Positions 18,696 to 28,809 of a stretch of DNA of 38,709 nt are shown here, in pieces; within the stretch, counting starts at the first letter, position 1, and every line of letters starts with the position of its first letter. Source of the DNA: Saprospiraceae bacterium. GTDB taxonomy: Bacteria; Bacteroidota; Bacteroidia; Chitinophagales; Saprospiraceae. The notes beneath the pieces are model-generated. The model saw only the letters and a list, made by a program, of their open reading frames with translations, was not told the DNA's origin and did not search any database. The stretch spans positions 1-38,709 of the forward strand of contig JAIBCI010000032.1 of assembly GCA_019694255.1 (NCBI GenBank), in the 5' to 3' direction. The translations under genes were made by a program, and so were the position numbers.

Positions 18696-19474
18696 ACGCT
18701 AAGATCGTATTGATCACCGGCGCAACATCAGGGATTGGACGCGCTACCGCCCGTCTTCTTGCGGAACGTGAATATGCACTGATCCTGACAGGACGTCGAC
18801 AAGACAGATTGGATGCTTTAAAAGAAGAGTTATCATCACGCTATCATGCATCCGTTATCACCAGATGCTTTGACGTGCAAAATTATGATTCATGCCTGGA
18901 TGCAGTGCAATCACTCCCTTCTGAATGGAGCCCAATCGATGTTCTGATCAACAATGCCGGCTTGGCACTTGGACTAGATCTCATTCAGGATGGACAACTG
19001 GAACACTGGGAGACGATGATCGATACGAATATCAAGGGCTTGTTGTACATGACAAAATTGATTTCTCTCGGTATGACAGAAAGAAAAAGCGGTCATATTA
19101 TCAATATTTGTTCAACGGCGGGCAAAGAGACTTATCCAAAAGGCAATGTATACTGTGCTACCAAATTTGCTGTAGATGCACTCACCAAATCCATTCGTCA
19201 GGATCTGTATACTTACAATATCCGTGTAAGTCAGGTAAGTCCCGGACATGTTGAAGAAACTGAATTTGCAATTAATCGGTTTGAAGGCAACAAGGATCGT
19301 GCGAATATTTACAGCGATTTTAATCCACTCAAGGCAGAAGATGTCGCGCATTGCATTGGATACATCCTGAGCGTACCGGCACATGTTGCCATACATGACG
19401 TCGTGCTCACAGGAACCCAACAAGCTAGCGCCACACTGGTCAACCGCACCGGAAGGATCTTTGACAAACAATAA
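18692..19474 (+). CDS. Short-chain dehydrogenase/reductase (YdfG-like)
   Basis: A protein of 260 residues, a classical SDR. It has the dinucleotide-binding TGATSGIGRA (9-18), an Arg pair after the second strand (GRRQDR) that suggests NADP(H), NNAG at 87-90, and the catalytic Ser141, Tyr154 and Lys158 (YCATK). Sequence features such as TNIKGLLYMTK and SPGHVEETEF resemble the YdfG group, which acts on 3-hydroxy acids or serine; the real substrate is not known. The start overlaps the previous stop by 4 nt; 12 nt separate it from the UbiD gene. Confidence 0.93.
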   Translation: MNAKIVLITGATSGIGRATARLLAEREYALILTGRRQDRLDALKEELSSRYHASVITRCFDVQNYDSCLDAVQSLPSEWSPIDVLINNAGLALGLDLIQDGQLEHWETMIDTNIKGLLYMTKLISLGMTERKSGHIINICSTAGKETYPKGNVYCATKFAVDALTKSIRQDLYTYNIRVSQVSPGHVEETEFAINRFEGNKDRANIYSDFNPLKAEDVAHCIGYILSVPAHVAIHDVVLTGTQQASATLVNRTGRIFDKQ

Positions 19475-19486
19475 GTTCAGAAACAC

Positions 19487-21316
19487 ATGCCATACGTTTC
19501 ACTCAGGGACGCGCTCGATGATCTTCATCGCCAAAATCAACTTCTTGTGATTGAAGACGAAGTCGATCCCAAGCTGGAAGCAGCTGAAATACACCGAAGG
19601 ATTTATCAGAAAAAAGGTCCAGCCATACTCTTTGCCAATCTGAAAGGCAGTGGTTTCAAAGGATGTTCCAACCTTTATGGTACCAATGAACGCTGCGAAT
19701 ATCTGTTTCGTGACGCACTCAAAGGACTTGAATTGCTTATAAAAATCAAGTCAGACCCGATGGATTTTTTCAGGCGGCCGCTATCCTATATTCAGCAAAC
19801 ACCTTATTTCACATCCGGACTTCCGCGACAAAAAAAACATTCGGAAATTCTTGACCGCCAATGCCGGATGGAGGACTTGCCCGCGATTGTTGGCTGGCCC
19901 GGGGATGGAGGACCCTTTATTACATTACCCCAGGTAATTAGCTTTCCGCCAGGAAGTAACGCCGTAAAAGATGCCAACATCGGAATGTACCGAATTCAAA
20001 TGTCCGGAAATGAATACCTCATCAATGAAGAAGCAGGACTTCATTATCAACTGCACCGCGGAATTGGCATTCATCACCGCCTGTACAATGATTCTGATGA
20101 ACCCTTCAGGGTTACCATTGCAGTTGGCGGACCACCTTCTCATGCGCTTGCTGCAATATTCCCATTACCCGAAGGCCTAAGTGAAATATTATTCACAGGT
20201 CTTCTGGGGAATCGCGCTTATCGATACAGTTGGCATGAACAGTTTTTTATTCCATCTGATGTTGACTTCTGCATTACAGGTACCGTTGAAAAAAATAAAC
20301 TGAAACCGGAAGGACCTTTTGGTGATCACCTGGGATATTACAGTCTGAAGCATGATTTCCCGGTGATGAATATCCATCGCATTTATCACAAAAAAGACGC
20401 TATATGGCATTTTACTGTGGTTGGCCGTCCACCACAGGAAGACAGTGGCTTTGGATATCTTATTCATCAGATGGTTCGCGAAATCGGCCGCCAGGAATTT
20501 CCTGGAATCCGCGAGATTCATGCTGTGGATGTCTCGGGAGTGCATCCCTTGTTGCTGGCTATTGGTTCGGAAAGATATATGCCTTTCCGTGATAAAAAAC
20601 CAGAGGAAATACTGACACAAGCCATGCATCTTCTTGGCAAAGGTCAGACTTCACTCGCCAAATATGTCCTGATTACAACCAATGACGACAATCCTTCGCT
20701 GAGCACACATAGAATTCCGGAATTTTTACAATACATTCTGGAGCGAATTGATTGGTCGCATGACCTTCACTTTATGACGGAGACTACCATGGACACACTG
20801 GATTATTCCGGATCATCCTGGAATGCAGGATCCAAGCTGATCATCAGCTGTCACCGTGAAAAATTGAGAAACCTTGATGAGAACATCTCAATTGATCTGC
20901 TAAATATTCCAGGAATCCGCAAGCAATTTGTATTTCTTCCAGGAATTCTGCTGTTGGAATTCAAACCTTTTGCAGATTATAAGCAGGAACAAATTGATAT
21001 AGAAATTCTTTGCAAGCTTCTTGAAAGTGTTTCGATGCAAAACTTACCGCTTGTAATACTCGTCGATGATCTCAATTTTTGTAAACTCAGCCTGGACAAT
21101 TTCCTTTGGGCAGTTTTTACAAGAAGTAATCCTGCGAAGGACATTTATGGTGTGCACTCCTTCACGGACTATAAACACTGGGGATGCAAAGGTCCACTGG
21201 TCATTGATGCGCGGATTAAGCCGCATCATGCACCTGTGTTGGAAATAGATCCTGAAGTAAGCAGGAAAGTGGATAAGCTATTTATGAAGAACTCCGCGCT
21301 CAGAAAATTTATCTGA
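19487..21316 (+). CDS. UbiD-family prenyl-FMN-dependent decarboxylase
   Basis: A protein of 609 residues with UbiD features throughout: NLYGTNERCEY near residue 65, NIGMYRIQ (164-171, the Arg of the catalytic triad being Arg169) and PEGPFGDHLGYY (274-285, with Glu275 and Asp280 as the other two acidic positions). UbiD enzymes decarboxylate aromatic or alpha,beta-unsaturated acids with prenylated FMN supplied by UbiX. In this phylum such an enzyme often belongs to quinone synthesis, but neither UbiX nor other quinone genes are in this window, so the substrate is open. The stop overlaps the next start by one base. Confidence 0.9.
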   Translation: MPYVSLRDALDDLHRQNQLLVIEDEVDPKLEAAEIHRRIYQKKGPAILFANLKGSGFKGCSNLYGTNERCEYLFRDALKGLELLIKIKSDPMDFFRRPLSYIQQTPYFTSGLPRQKKHSEILDRQCRMEDLPAIVGWPGDGGPFITLPQVISFPPGSNAVKDANIGMYRIQMSGNEYLINEEAGLHYQLHRGIGIHHRLYNDSDEPFRVTIAVGGPPSHALAAIFPLPEGLSEILFTGLLGNRAYRYSWHEQFFIPSDVDFCITGTVEKNKLKPEGPFGDHLGYYSLKHDFPVMNIHRIYHKKDAIWHFTVVGRPPQEDSGFGYLIHQMVREIGRQEFPGIREIHAVDVSGVHPLLLAIGSERYMPFRDKKPEEILTQAMHLLGKGQTSLAKYVLITTNDDNPSLSTHRIPEFLQYILERIDWSHDLHFMTETTMDTLDYSGSSWNAGSKLIISCHREKLRNLDENISIDLLNIPGIRKQFVFLPGILLLEFKPFADYKQEQIDIEILCKLLESVSMQNLPLVILVDDLNFCKLSLDNFLWAVFTRSNPAKDIYGVHSFTDYKHWGCKGPLVIDARIKPHHAPVLEIDPEVSRKVDKLFMKNSALRKFI

Positions 21317-22665
21317 TGTACAAACTGCCGGAAGATTTTATACGTCAGTGCAAAGATTTGCTGGGAGATGAAGCAGCCTCATTTTTCGATTCATTGCAGA
21401 GACCCCCATTGATATCATTCAGGTTGAATCCGTTCAAAAAGGAAACAGACCTGACAACATCCAATCGGGTAACCTGGGCAGAAAACGGATACTATCTGGA
21501 TACCAAGCCCGCATTTACACTGGATCCTTTCTTCCACGCAGGACATTACTATGTACAGGAAGCGTCGTCGATGATACTCGAGAGCGTTATCCGCGCACTC
21601 CCACTGCAGTCTGTCTCGTCTATTCTTGATCTGTGTGCAGCACCCGGAGGAAAAACAACGCACCTGCTCGACCTTCTGCCTTCAGAATCGTGGATTCATG
21701 CACACGAGACCATCCCGGGTCGTGCAGAAATTCTACGTCAGAATGTCGAACGCTGGGGTCGCAGTAATGCCTGCATCACACGCGGAAACATCAATTCAAT
21801 TATACGCAGTGGAAACAAATATCAGTTAGTCCTTGTAGATGCACCTTGCAGTGGCGAAGGTATGTTTCGCAAGGATCCTGTGGCTTTGCAACAATGGGAC
21901 AGCAGCAAAATGAGACATTGCAATCAGCTGCAAAAGGACATCACCCGGCAAGCTGTAACCCTGCTCGATGAAGGAGGCTTTCTTATTTATTCCACGTGTA
22001 CTTTCAACCGATTGGAAAATGAAGACGTTGCGCTTATTCTGATGAAAGAATTTGGATTACAGCCTGTGTCCGTTTCAGGATTACCAGACGAGGTTCTTCG
22101 TTTGCCCCAAGATTCTCCGGTACAAACCTACCGGTGCATGCCACATCGCATGGCGGGTGAAGGTCTGAGTTTTACCGTACTTCAAAAACCTGGTACGCCA
22201 GGAAATTATGCTAATTTAGCAAGTCACAAAAGAACGACCAAAGTCCAAAATTCTTTCAGTTCTACACTTATCGAAACGAATTTTGACCTGCAACAAACGC
22301 AGATCAATGAAAATCAATACGCCATTCATTGCAATCACAGCGTACACGTAGGATCATTACAATTGGCAGGCTGTGATGTGTTGTCCGCAGGCATCCCACT
22401 GGGACATCTGAAGGGCAGGGATTGGTTTCCTGCGCATGGTCTGGCTATGAGTTCTGCGGTGAGTCGTAAATTTGTTAGAATGCCTTTGGATAAATCCCAA
22501 AGCCTTGATTATCTTCGTGCAGACAGTGCCAGAATACCACCGATTCAGTCAGATGAACAATGGTTACTGGCAGCTTATGGATCAGCAAACCTTGGCTGGA
22601 TAAAAAATATTCAGGGAAAGGCTAAAAATTATTTACCTAAAAACCAGAGGATACACTCCCTCTGA
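21316..22665 (+). CDS. RsmF-like rRNA cytosine-C5 methyltransferase (NOL1/NOP2/Sun family)
   Basis: A protein of 449 residues. SAM-binding motif DLCAAPGGKTTHLLD (105-119), motif IV DAPCSGEGMF (175-184, Cys178) and motif VI YSTCTFNRLENE (Cys228) give the two cysteines of the RNA m5C family. The C-terminal part has the RsmF-type PUA-like layout: AGIPLGHLKGRDWFPAHGLA, then a final LGWIKNIQGKAKNYLPKNQR. It probably modifies a cytosine in 16S rRNA, but the exact site cannot be told. The start ATG is coupled to the UbiD stop (TGATG). Confidence 0.93.
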   Translation: MYKLPEDFIRQCKDLLGDEAASFFDSLQRPPLISFRLNPFKKETDLTTSNRVTWAENGYYLDTKPAFTLDPFFHAGHYYVQEASSMILESVIRALPLQSVSSILDLCAAPGGKTTHLLDLLPSESWIHAHETIPGRAEILRQNVERWGRSNACITRGNINSIIRSGNKYQLVLVDAPCSGEGMFRKDPVALQQWDSSKMRHCNQLQKDITRQAVTLLDEGGFLIYSTCTFNRLENEDVALILMKEFGLQPVSVSGLPDEVLRLPQDSPVQTYRCMPHRMAGEGLSFTVLQKPGTPGNYANLASHKRTTKVQNSFSSTLIETNFDLQQTQINENQYAIHCNHSVHVGSLQLAGCDVLSAGIPLGHLKGRDWFPAHGLAMSSAVSRKFVRMPLDKSQSLDYLRADSARIPPIQSDEQWLLAAYGSANLGWIKNIQGKAKNYLPKNQRIHSL

Positions 22666-22671
22666 AAATTG

Positions 22672-24213
22672 ATGATGAAAAAATACTGCTTCATATTATT
22701 ACTGTTACTGGGATTCAAATCCTACGCTAACCGCATTCCTCAGATAACACAATGTGATGTTCGTATCGAGAATCAGACATTGGTTGTTAGCTATGAAATG
22801 TCTGATGCGGAAGACTCACAGCTTGAAGTTCGTTGCAGAATTATTTTTAAAGACGGCCCCAACCGCAACAAAGAAGTAGCCATTCAATCGACCCAGGGAG
22901 ATATCGGATGGCCGATCACACCTGGCAGTAACAAATCCATTAGAATTATTCTGGAAAGAAACACAGACCTTTCCGCCGCGCTGACAATTATACTTTCTGC
23001 ATATGACCGACAACCTTTACGGATGGAAGAATTGCTGGCTGATGTCAGCGGTGAAAGAATAAAAAACGACATGCTCGCGCTTCAGGGCAAAAGAAATGAA
23101 TCAACTGACAAAGCTTTCAAAGAACAAGCCAGAGCTTATATCAGAGACATCCTCAGCATCAAAGATTACCTCAACAGTTATGAATCTAAAGTTGGATCGC
23201 TGACCAATATTAATTATGAATCGACCCGTTGGGGTACCGCCCAATCAGATTCGCTGGAAATCATCGATGCACATTATGACAGCTATGGCCAGGCACCGGG
23301 TGCGGATGATAACGCCAGCGGAACCTGTGGCGTCCTTGAAGCTTATCGGGTACTTGCACCATATGCTTCAAAAAAATCGATGCGTTTCATTTTATTTGAC
23401 CTTGAAGAAAACGGACTGGTTGGCAGCAATTTGTATGTCAACAATCAATTGCCGGTTTCGGATCATATTGACAATGTCATCAACTTTGAAATGATCGGTT
23501 ATTACAGTGAAATGAATAACACCCAGGATCTTCCCGCAGGATTCAATATTCTATTTCCTGATGCGTACAACAAGGTGATTGCCAATAATCGCAGGGGTGA
23601 TTTCATCAATAATATTGGCAACACGACATCAAAATCTCTCATAGGTGCTTTCCAAACGACTGCAGAGTCTTTTGTTCCAGAATTAAAACTTCTCAGCCTC
23701 GAAGTTCCGGGTAACGGCAGTATTGCACCGGATCTCCGCAGAAGTGATCATGCCAGTTTTTGGGATAAGGGTTATCGCGCACTGATGATTACTGATGGAG
23801 CCAATTTCCGAAACAAGAATTATCACACTCCCCGAGACAGTGCACAGTATTTAGATTATGCGTTCATGAACAATGTGATCAAAACCTCCATTGCAACCCT
23901 GGCACTACTGGCCGGCGTTGAACACGGTACATCTGCAGCCATAACCTTTACGCCCTCCGTCTCCACGAGAGATCTTAAGAATTCATTACTGGATTTATAT
24001 CAGGGTGGTCGTACAATCTATATTACGGGTCAAGACAAAGATGATATCCAAGAAATAATACTCATAAATTCTACCGGACAAACTTTCCGGATGAAGCTGC
24101 CACAGGGTCAAAATCAATTTACAATAAATAGCAATTATCCGCCCGGGATGTATTTTATTCTGTTTAATGCAACAAACTCAAAACTAATTCATAAAATATT
24201 TGTTTCGGAATAA
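22672..24213 (+). CDS. Secreted M28-family zinc peptidase with T9SS sorting domain
   Basis: About 513 residues from the ATG at 22672; a TTG at 22669 and an ATG at 22675 are alternatives. A signal peptide (KKYCFILLLLLGFKSYA) is followed by a beta-rich domain, then the M28 core: HYDSYG and GADDNASG (first metal ligands), FDLEENGLVGS (catalytic Glu plus metal Glu), NFEMIGYY, and RRSDHASFWDKGY (last His ligand). At the position of the usual Asp ligand the residue is Glu (NFEM). The C-terminus (GQTFRMKL..., PPGMYFILF, ending KLIHKIFVSE) is a T9SS type A sorting domain. Expected to be an aminopeptidase at the surface or outside the cell. Confidence 0.92.
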   Translation: MMKKYCFILLLLLGFKSYANRIPQITQCDVRIENQTLVVSYEMSDAEDSQLEVRCRIIFKDGPNRNKEVAIQSTQGDIGWPITPGSNKSIRIILERNTDLSAALTIILSAYDRQPLRMEELLADVSGERIKNDMLALQGKRNESTDKAFKEQARAYIRDILSIKDYLNSYESKVGSLTNINYESTRWGTAQSDSLEIIDAHYDSYGQAPGADDNASGTCGVLEAYRVLAPYASKKSMRFILFDLEENGLVGSNLYVNNQLPVSDHIDNVINFEMIGYYSEMNNTQDLPAGFNILFPDAYNKVIANNRRGDFINNIGNTTSKSLIGAFQTTAESFVPELKLLSLEVPGNGSIAPDLRRSDHASFWDKGYRALMITDGANFRNKNYHTPRDSAQYLDYAFMNNVIKTSIATLALLAGVEHGTSAAITFTPSVSTRDLKNSLLDLYQGGRTIYITGQDKDDIQEIILINSTGQTFRMKLPQGQNQFTINSNYPPGMYFILFNATNSKLIHKIFVSE

Positions 24214-24215
24214 TT

Positions 24216-24710
24216 GTGAACAGTGTGCGGGTCATCCTTCTTTTAGGCAGCAATCTGGGTGACAGACTTAACAATCTTTTAAAGGCCTTTAATCTGATTC
24301 AAGAAAGGATCGGAAATGTGTTGCGTCAGTCTTCAGTTTACGAAACCGAACCCTGGCAGATGAACAGCTCCCTTCGTTTTCTAAATCAGGCTGTGATGAT
24401 CCAGACTGGCCTTGCCGCCTCTGAGACAATGAACAAGCTGAAAGTTATTGAGCGCGAAATGGGACGTACCAGTTCTCTTCATTATACTGATCGGATTATT
24501 GATCTCGATATTGCCTTCTGGGGAACTGAAGTCATTGATGAAAAGGACCTGCAGATTCCACATCCGCGAATACATTTACGTAAATTTGCACTGGTTCCGC
24601 TGGAAGAACTGGATCCATTGTGGATTCACCCCACATTGAATTGTACCGTACAGGAGTTGCTCCGGTCATGCCAGGATATTTCCAATGTTGAACTGTTTAG
24701 ACATGCGTAA
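24216..24710 (+). CDS. folK: 2-amino-4-hydroxy-6-hydroxymethyldihydropteridine diphosphokinase
   Basis: A protein of 164 residues, full length for FolK, which transfers pyrophosphate from ATP to the pterin in folate synthesis. Signatures: LLLGSNLGDR at the start, SSVYETEPW, DRIIDLDIAFWG and IPHPRIHLRKFALVPLEEL. The start is a GTG two bases after the M28 stop; no ATG fits the conserved N-terminus, so a non-ATG start is favoured. The end overlaps the kinase start by 8 nt. Confidence 0.95.
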   Translation: MNSVRVILLLGSNLGDRLNNLLKAFNLIQERIGNVLRQSSVYETEPWQMNSSLRFLNQAVMIQTGLAASETMNKLKVIEREMGRTSSLHYTDRIIDLDIAFWGTEVIDEKDLQIPHPRIHLRKFALVPLEELDPLWIHPTLNCTVQELLRSCQDISNVELFRHA

Positions 24711-25350
24711 AATTCCATACCAATATATTTGCATTGAAGGCAACATTGGCGCCGGCAAAACGACACTCAGCAAAATGCTGGCAGAAGAATTAAACTGTAA
24801 CCTTATTCTTGAAAAATTTGCTGAAAACCCTTTCCTAGAATTTTTTTATAAAGATCCGGAGCGCCATGCATTCACTGTAGAATTGTCATTTCTGACAGAA
24901 CGTCACAAACAATTGCAGCAAGACCTTACGACCGGAGACCTTTTTACAGAATTTAATCTGGCTGATTACTCGCTCATCAAAAGTCTGCTCTTCGCCAGAC
25001 AAAACCTCAATTCTGAAGAATTTAAGTTGTTTCAAAGTATTTTCAATATTCTGTCTGCAAAAATTCCAAAGCCAGATTTAATCCTTTATCTCCACCGCCC
25101 GATCGAACGCGTGAAAAAACACATCGAAGCAAGGGCGCGTGAATATGAGCAGACCATTCAGGATAGCTACCTCGAAACCATCCAAAACGCTTATCTGGAT
25201 TTTTTCAAAACACAGACGCTTTTACCTGTGGTTATGCTCGATGGAGAAAATATGGATTTTGTCAATAATCCGCAGCACCTTGATGAAATTAAAAAAATAC
25301 TTTTTCAGAATTTCAAACCAGGATTACATCATTTAAGAATCATTTTTTAA
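24703..25350 (+). CDS. Deoxynucleoside kinase
   Basis: A protein of 215 residues from the ATG at 24703; the frame opens at 24685 but the shorter start matches the family. P-loop GNIGAGKT at residues 13-20, then LAEEL, EKFAENPFLEFFY, and LILYLHRPIERVKKHIEARAR typical of the dNK/dGK family. It phosphorylates deoxynucleosides (likely deoxyadenosine or deoxyguanosine) for salvage. It overlaps folK by 8 nt, a pairing often seen in Bacteroidota, and is followed by sppA at 10 nt. Confidence 0.92.
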   Translation: MRKIPYQYICIEGNIGAGKTTLSKMLAEELNCNLILEKFAENPFLEFFYKDPERHAFTVELSFLTERHKQLQQDLTTGDLFTEFNLADYSLIKSLLFARQNLNSEEFKLFQSIFNILSAKIPKPDLILYLHRPIERVKKHIEARAREYEQTIQDSYLETIQNAYLDFFKTQTLLPVVMLDGENMDFVNNPQHLDEIKKILFQNFKPGLHHLRIIF

Positions 25351-25360
25351 AAAATAAATC

Positions 25361-27142
25361 ATGTCGCAATTTTTTAAATTTCTCTTCGCTTCCTGCCTTG
25401 GCACCTTCCTCGCGCTCATTCTGCTTTTCTTCTTTTTACTATCACTGGGGGCCGGCAAAGTCGCCAATGAACTGAAAAATAATGATAAGCATGTTATGGA
25501 CAATACAGTCCTTAAAGTGTCTATTCCCGACCAGCTTCCGGAACAAACGGACAACATTGCAATGAACGATTTTCGCCTGGGCGACAACCAGATCCTGGGC
25601 GTACATGATTATGCTGCAGCCATTGTTAAAGCGGCCAGCGATCCAAAGGTCAAAGGGATGTACATACAAGGACAAATGAATGCCCATGGATACGCTACGT
25701 TGAAGATAGTCCGTGATGCAATATTAAAGTTTAGGGAACAAGGAAAATTCGTTGTGGCCTTCAGCAACTACTATGATCATAAGAATTACTACATCGCTTC
25801 TGCGGCCAATCAGGTTGCCATGCACCCTTTGGGATTTTTGCAGCTCAATGGTTTTGGTGCATCAATCCCATTCTACAAGGAACTCATGGAAAAAATTGGT
25901 CTGTCATTCAATATTTACTACGCAGGAGAATTCAAATCTGCGACAGAACCATTCCGTTTGGCTAAGATGAGTGATCAGAACAGGCTGCAGCTTCGGGAAT
26001 ATCTCAACTCACAGCTCGACCTGTATGTCCAACAAGTTGCGGAGACCCGTAAGATTGATGCTGGAATTTTGCGCACCGATTTTGATCAGTTTCAATCCTA
26101 TACGGCAGACAAGGCCATTGAACACAAGCTGATGGATCAGTTATGTCATGAAGAGGATTTGTTTTCTGAAATCAAATCCAAACTATCGCTGGACAAGGAT
26201 AAGTCAATTGACTTTATGTCTGTTGAAGATTATTTCAAAGCCACCGGAAAAGATGAAGACTACGCGGCTAAAAATAAAATCGCTGTGCTCTTCGCCGAGG
26301 GGCAGATCACGGATGCCAAAGGCAATGAAGGTGAGATTGGAAAGAAGTATCTGAAAATCATTCGCGATATCCGCACCAATGACAAGATTAAAGCACTCGT
26401 AGTGCGTGTCAATTCTCCGGGTGGTTCAGCAATCATGTCCGATGAGATTCTCAATGAGCTGGATATGACACGTGCCGCCGGCAAACCGGTTGTCGTGAGC
26501 ATGGGTGACTATGCCGCTTCCGGCGGTTACTTTATCGCCTGTCATGCCGACAGTATTTTCGCCAGCCCACACACACTCACTGGATCGATCGGCGTATTTG
26601 CGATGATCCCTAACTTCAAAACGATGACTGATGAGAAAATAGGCGTTGACTTTGACACCGTAGGAACGGGGCCAATGTCCAATCGGTTTAGCCTGGCATT
26701 TAAATGGAATGAGACCGAAGGAAAGATAATGCAGGAAAATATTGACCGCACTTATCAGGCATTTTTGAAAGTTGTTGCCGAGGGCCGCAAAATGGATATC
26801 GAAAAAACAAAGGAAATTGCCAAGGGAAGAATATGGGCCGGACCAAAAGCTGTTGAACTCGGTCTTGTCAACCGGCTGGGCGAACTCAGTGATGCAATTC
26901 ATAGCGCGGCAAGTCTCGCTTCAATCGACAAATACCGCATTGCAGAATATCCGCAACAACCGGATCCGATTCAGAAAATCATCAACAAGATTCAGGGAAA
27001 AGACGAGGATATCTCTTCATCAGTGCAAAATAAAATACTACGCGAACAACTCGGTGAAATGTATCCGGTCTATCAGGAATGGCAGCAGATCCGACAGTTG
27101 AAAGGTGCACAGATGAGACTTCCTGTTAAGATCACTTATTGA
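25361..27142 (+). CDS. sppA: Signal peptide peptidase SppA (long, 67K type)
   Basis: A protein of 593 residues, the long SppA form with tandem protease domains. An N-terminal membrane anchor (about residues 7-31) is followed by the first domain with the catalytic Lys192 in AGEFKSATEPF, and the second domain with NSPGGSAIMSDEI and the nucleophile Ser387 in GDYAASGGYF. The Lys/Ser dyad is intact. It degrades cleaved signal peptides in the inner membrane. The stop TGA overlaps the next ATG by one base. Confidence 0.96.
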   Translation: MSQFFKFLFASCLGTFLALILLFFFLLSLGAGKVANELKNNDKHVMDNTVLKVSIPDQLPEQTDNIAMNDFRLGDNQILGVHDYAAAIVKAASDPKVKGMYIQGQMNAHGYATLKIVRDAILKFREQGKFVVAFSNYYDHKNYYIASAANQVAMHPLGFLQLNGFGASIPFYKELMEKIGLSFNIYYAGEFKSATEPFRLAKMSDQNRLQLREYLNSQLDLYVQQVAETRKIDAGILRTDFDQFQSYTADKAIEHKLMDQLCHEEDLFSEIKSKLSLDKDKSIDFMSVEDYFKATGKDEDYAAKNKIAVLFAEGQITDAKGNEGEIGKKYLKIIRDIRTNDKIKALVVRVNSPGGSAIMSDEILNELDMTRAAGKPVVVSMGDYAASGGYFIACHADSIFASPHTLTGSIGVFAMIPNFKTMTDEKIGVDFDTVGTGPMSNRFSLAFKWNETEGKIMQENIDRTYQAFLKVVAEGRKMDIEKTKEIAKGRIWAGPKAVELGLVNRLGELSDAIHSAASLASIDKYRIAEYPQQPDPIQKIINKIQGKDEDISSSVQNKILREQLGEMYPVYQEWQQIRQLKGAQMRLPVKITY

Positions 27143-27651
27143 TGACAAACTTAAACATAACGCTTAGGCCATGGAACGAGGAGAAAGATCTCGACAACAT
27201 GGTGCATCTGGCAAATAATCCCCGCATCGCTGAAAGACTGATGAACAGATTTCCCCATCCTTATTCAATCGAGGACGGCAAGCGATTTATTCAGTCCGCC
27301 AATGCTTCAGATCCCCCGCATGTATTGGCGATTGATCTTTTGGGTCAAGCGATCGGAGGTATTGGTGTGCATCCATTGGACGATGTCTTTGCGAAAAATG
27401 CTGAAATGGGTTACTGGCTCGGCGAACCTTTCTGGAATAAAGGCTATGGATCACTTGCGATCAAAATGATGATCCGTTATGCATTTGACCACCTGCCAAT
27501 TCAAAGAATTTTCGCACGACCATTTGGAACCAATACAGCCTCTCAGCGGGTACTTGAAAAGTGCGGCTTTCAGCTGGAAGCCAGATTAAAAGATACTGTA
27601 TATAAGAACGGCAAATACGATGATGAACTGATTTATGCCGTGCGGCGATAA
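27142..27651 (+). CDS. GNAT-family N-acetyltransferase (RimJ/RimL-like)
   Basis: A protein of 169 residues from the ATG at 27142, coupled to the sppA stop (TGATG); a TTG one codon earlier is less likely. The GNAT fold shows as LRPWNEEKDLDNMVHLANN, GYWLGEPFWNKGYGS (acetyl-CoA binding) and RIFARPFGTNTASQRVLEKC, then GFQLEARLKD. It resembles acetyltransferases that act on ribosomal protein N-termini or small molecules; the substrate is unknown. It is the last gene of the long rightward run. Confidence 0.92.
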   Translation: MTNLNITLRPWNEEKDLDNMVHLANNPRIAERLMNRFPHPYSIEDGKRFIQSANASDPPHVLAIDLLGQAIGGIGVHPLDDVFAKNAEMGYWLGEPFWNKGYGSLAIKMMIRYAFDHLPIQRIFARPFGTNTASQRVLEKCGFQLEARLKDTVYKNGKYDDELIYAVRR

Positions 27652-27709
27652 GATGTTCGGAACATCAAATCCGTAATAGTTGACACGCTTTCTAATTTAA
27701 CTTTAGTAC

Positions 27710-28016
<307 letters not shown>

Positions 28017-28027
<11 letters not shown>

Positions 28028-28580
28028 ATTCAAGCCGAAAAAATATATAGAAATAGGATCTGGCAACTCTACAAAGGTTGCCTATAAAGTAAAGGTTGAG
28101 CAAAAATTAGATACAGAGATAATTTCAATAGATCCTGCGCCGCGTGCGGAAATTGATAAATTGGCAGATAAAATAATTAGACATCCACTTGAAAATATCG
28201 ATTTTGATGTTGTTAGTGCACTGAATGAAAACGACATTTTATTCGTTGATAATTCACATAGGATTCTGCCTAATTCGGATTCAATGGTTTTCTTTCTTGA
28301 GGTTTTACCAAAATTAAAAAAGGGTGTGATTGTCCATCTTCATGACATTTATTTGCCATATGATTATCCTCAGTTTATGTGTAATAGATTTTATTCAGAG
28401 CAATACGGTCTAGCAATGTATTTATTGGCTAACCCGCATAAGTACCATGTCATTTTACCAAATTATTTTATTTCAGAAGATACTGAATTAGCTAACTTAA
28501 TATCGCCTATTTGGAATCATGATAACTTATTAGGAGTTGAAAAACATGGCGGATCATTTTGGTTAAAAATTAACGAATAA
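28017..28580 (+). CDS. Catalytic part of the SAM-dependent methyltransferase (split gene, second fragment)
   Basis: Frame open from before the GA tract; a TTG at 28017 is the first weak start, and no ATG precedes the core, so it is unlikely to be made alone. Key motifs: YIEIGSGNSTKVA (SAM-binding motif I), IISIDPAPRAEIDKLADK, DILFVDNSH, PKLKKGVIVHLHDIYLPYDYP and the terminal HGGSFWLKI, a class I methyltransferase type (Methyltransf_24-like) found in glycan and surface-polymer loci. Upstream in the same frame NPTWNNGFLPGLD and IYTLLTEFKPKK belong to the same protein. A rejoined gene would encode about 277 residues without the tract or about 290 with 19 GA units. Substrate unknown. Confidence 0.8.
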
Positions 28581-28739
28581 CAACCACATAGTCCTTTCTA
28601 AAATTATCAATACTATCGCAATAAACCTTCTGGAATTAGGGGTTAAGTGGTATTGACGCCTTGTCAAAATCTGCCCTGTTTATTCAGTATAATTAATTAC
28701 CTCCCTTTTTTTTAATTCCTGCCATTATTGGAATATGAA

Positions 28740-28756
28740 AATACTTTTCGAGTATT
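28740..28756 (-). terminator. Possible weak terminator hairpin downstream of the TonB-dependent receptor
   Basis: On the minus strand AATACT, loop CGAAA, AGTATT is followed by TTC, about 55 bases after the receptor's stop. The stem is only 6 bp and AT-rich, so it is a weak candidate. The rest of the 229-base spacer 28581-28809 shows no coding frame or other structure to me. Confidence 0.25.
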
Positions 28757-28809
28757 GATTTCCAAACGTAAGAGCTGCCAGATTTGACCAAAATAGAGTA
28801 CTTTGAAAA

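Noticed and set aside
27680-27706. TTGACA-like and TAACTTTA elements before the split methyltransferase gene
   Set aside because: Spacing between them is only about 15 nt and the second would lie 4 nt from the ATG; not enough to call a promoter.
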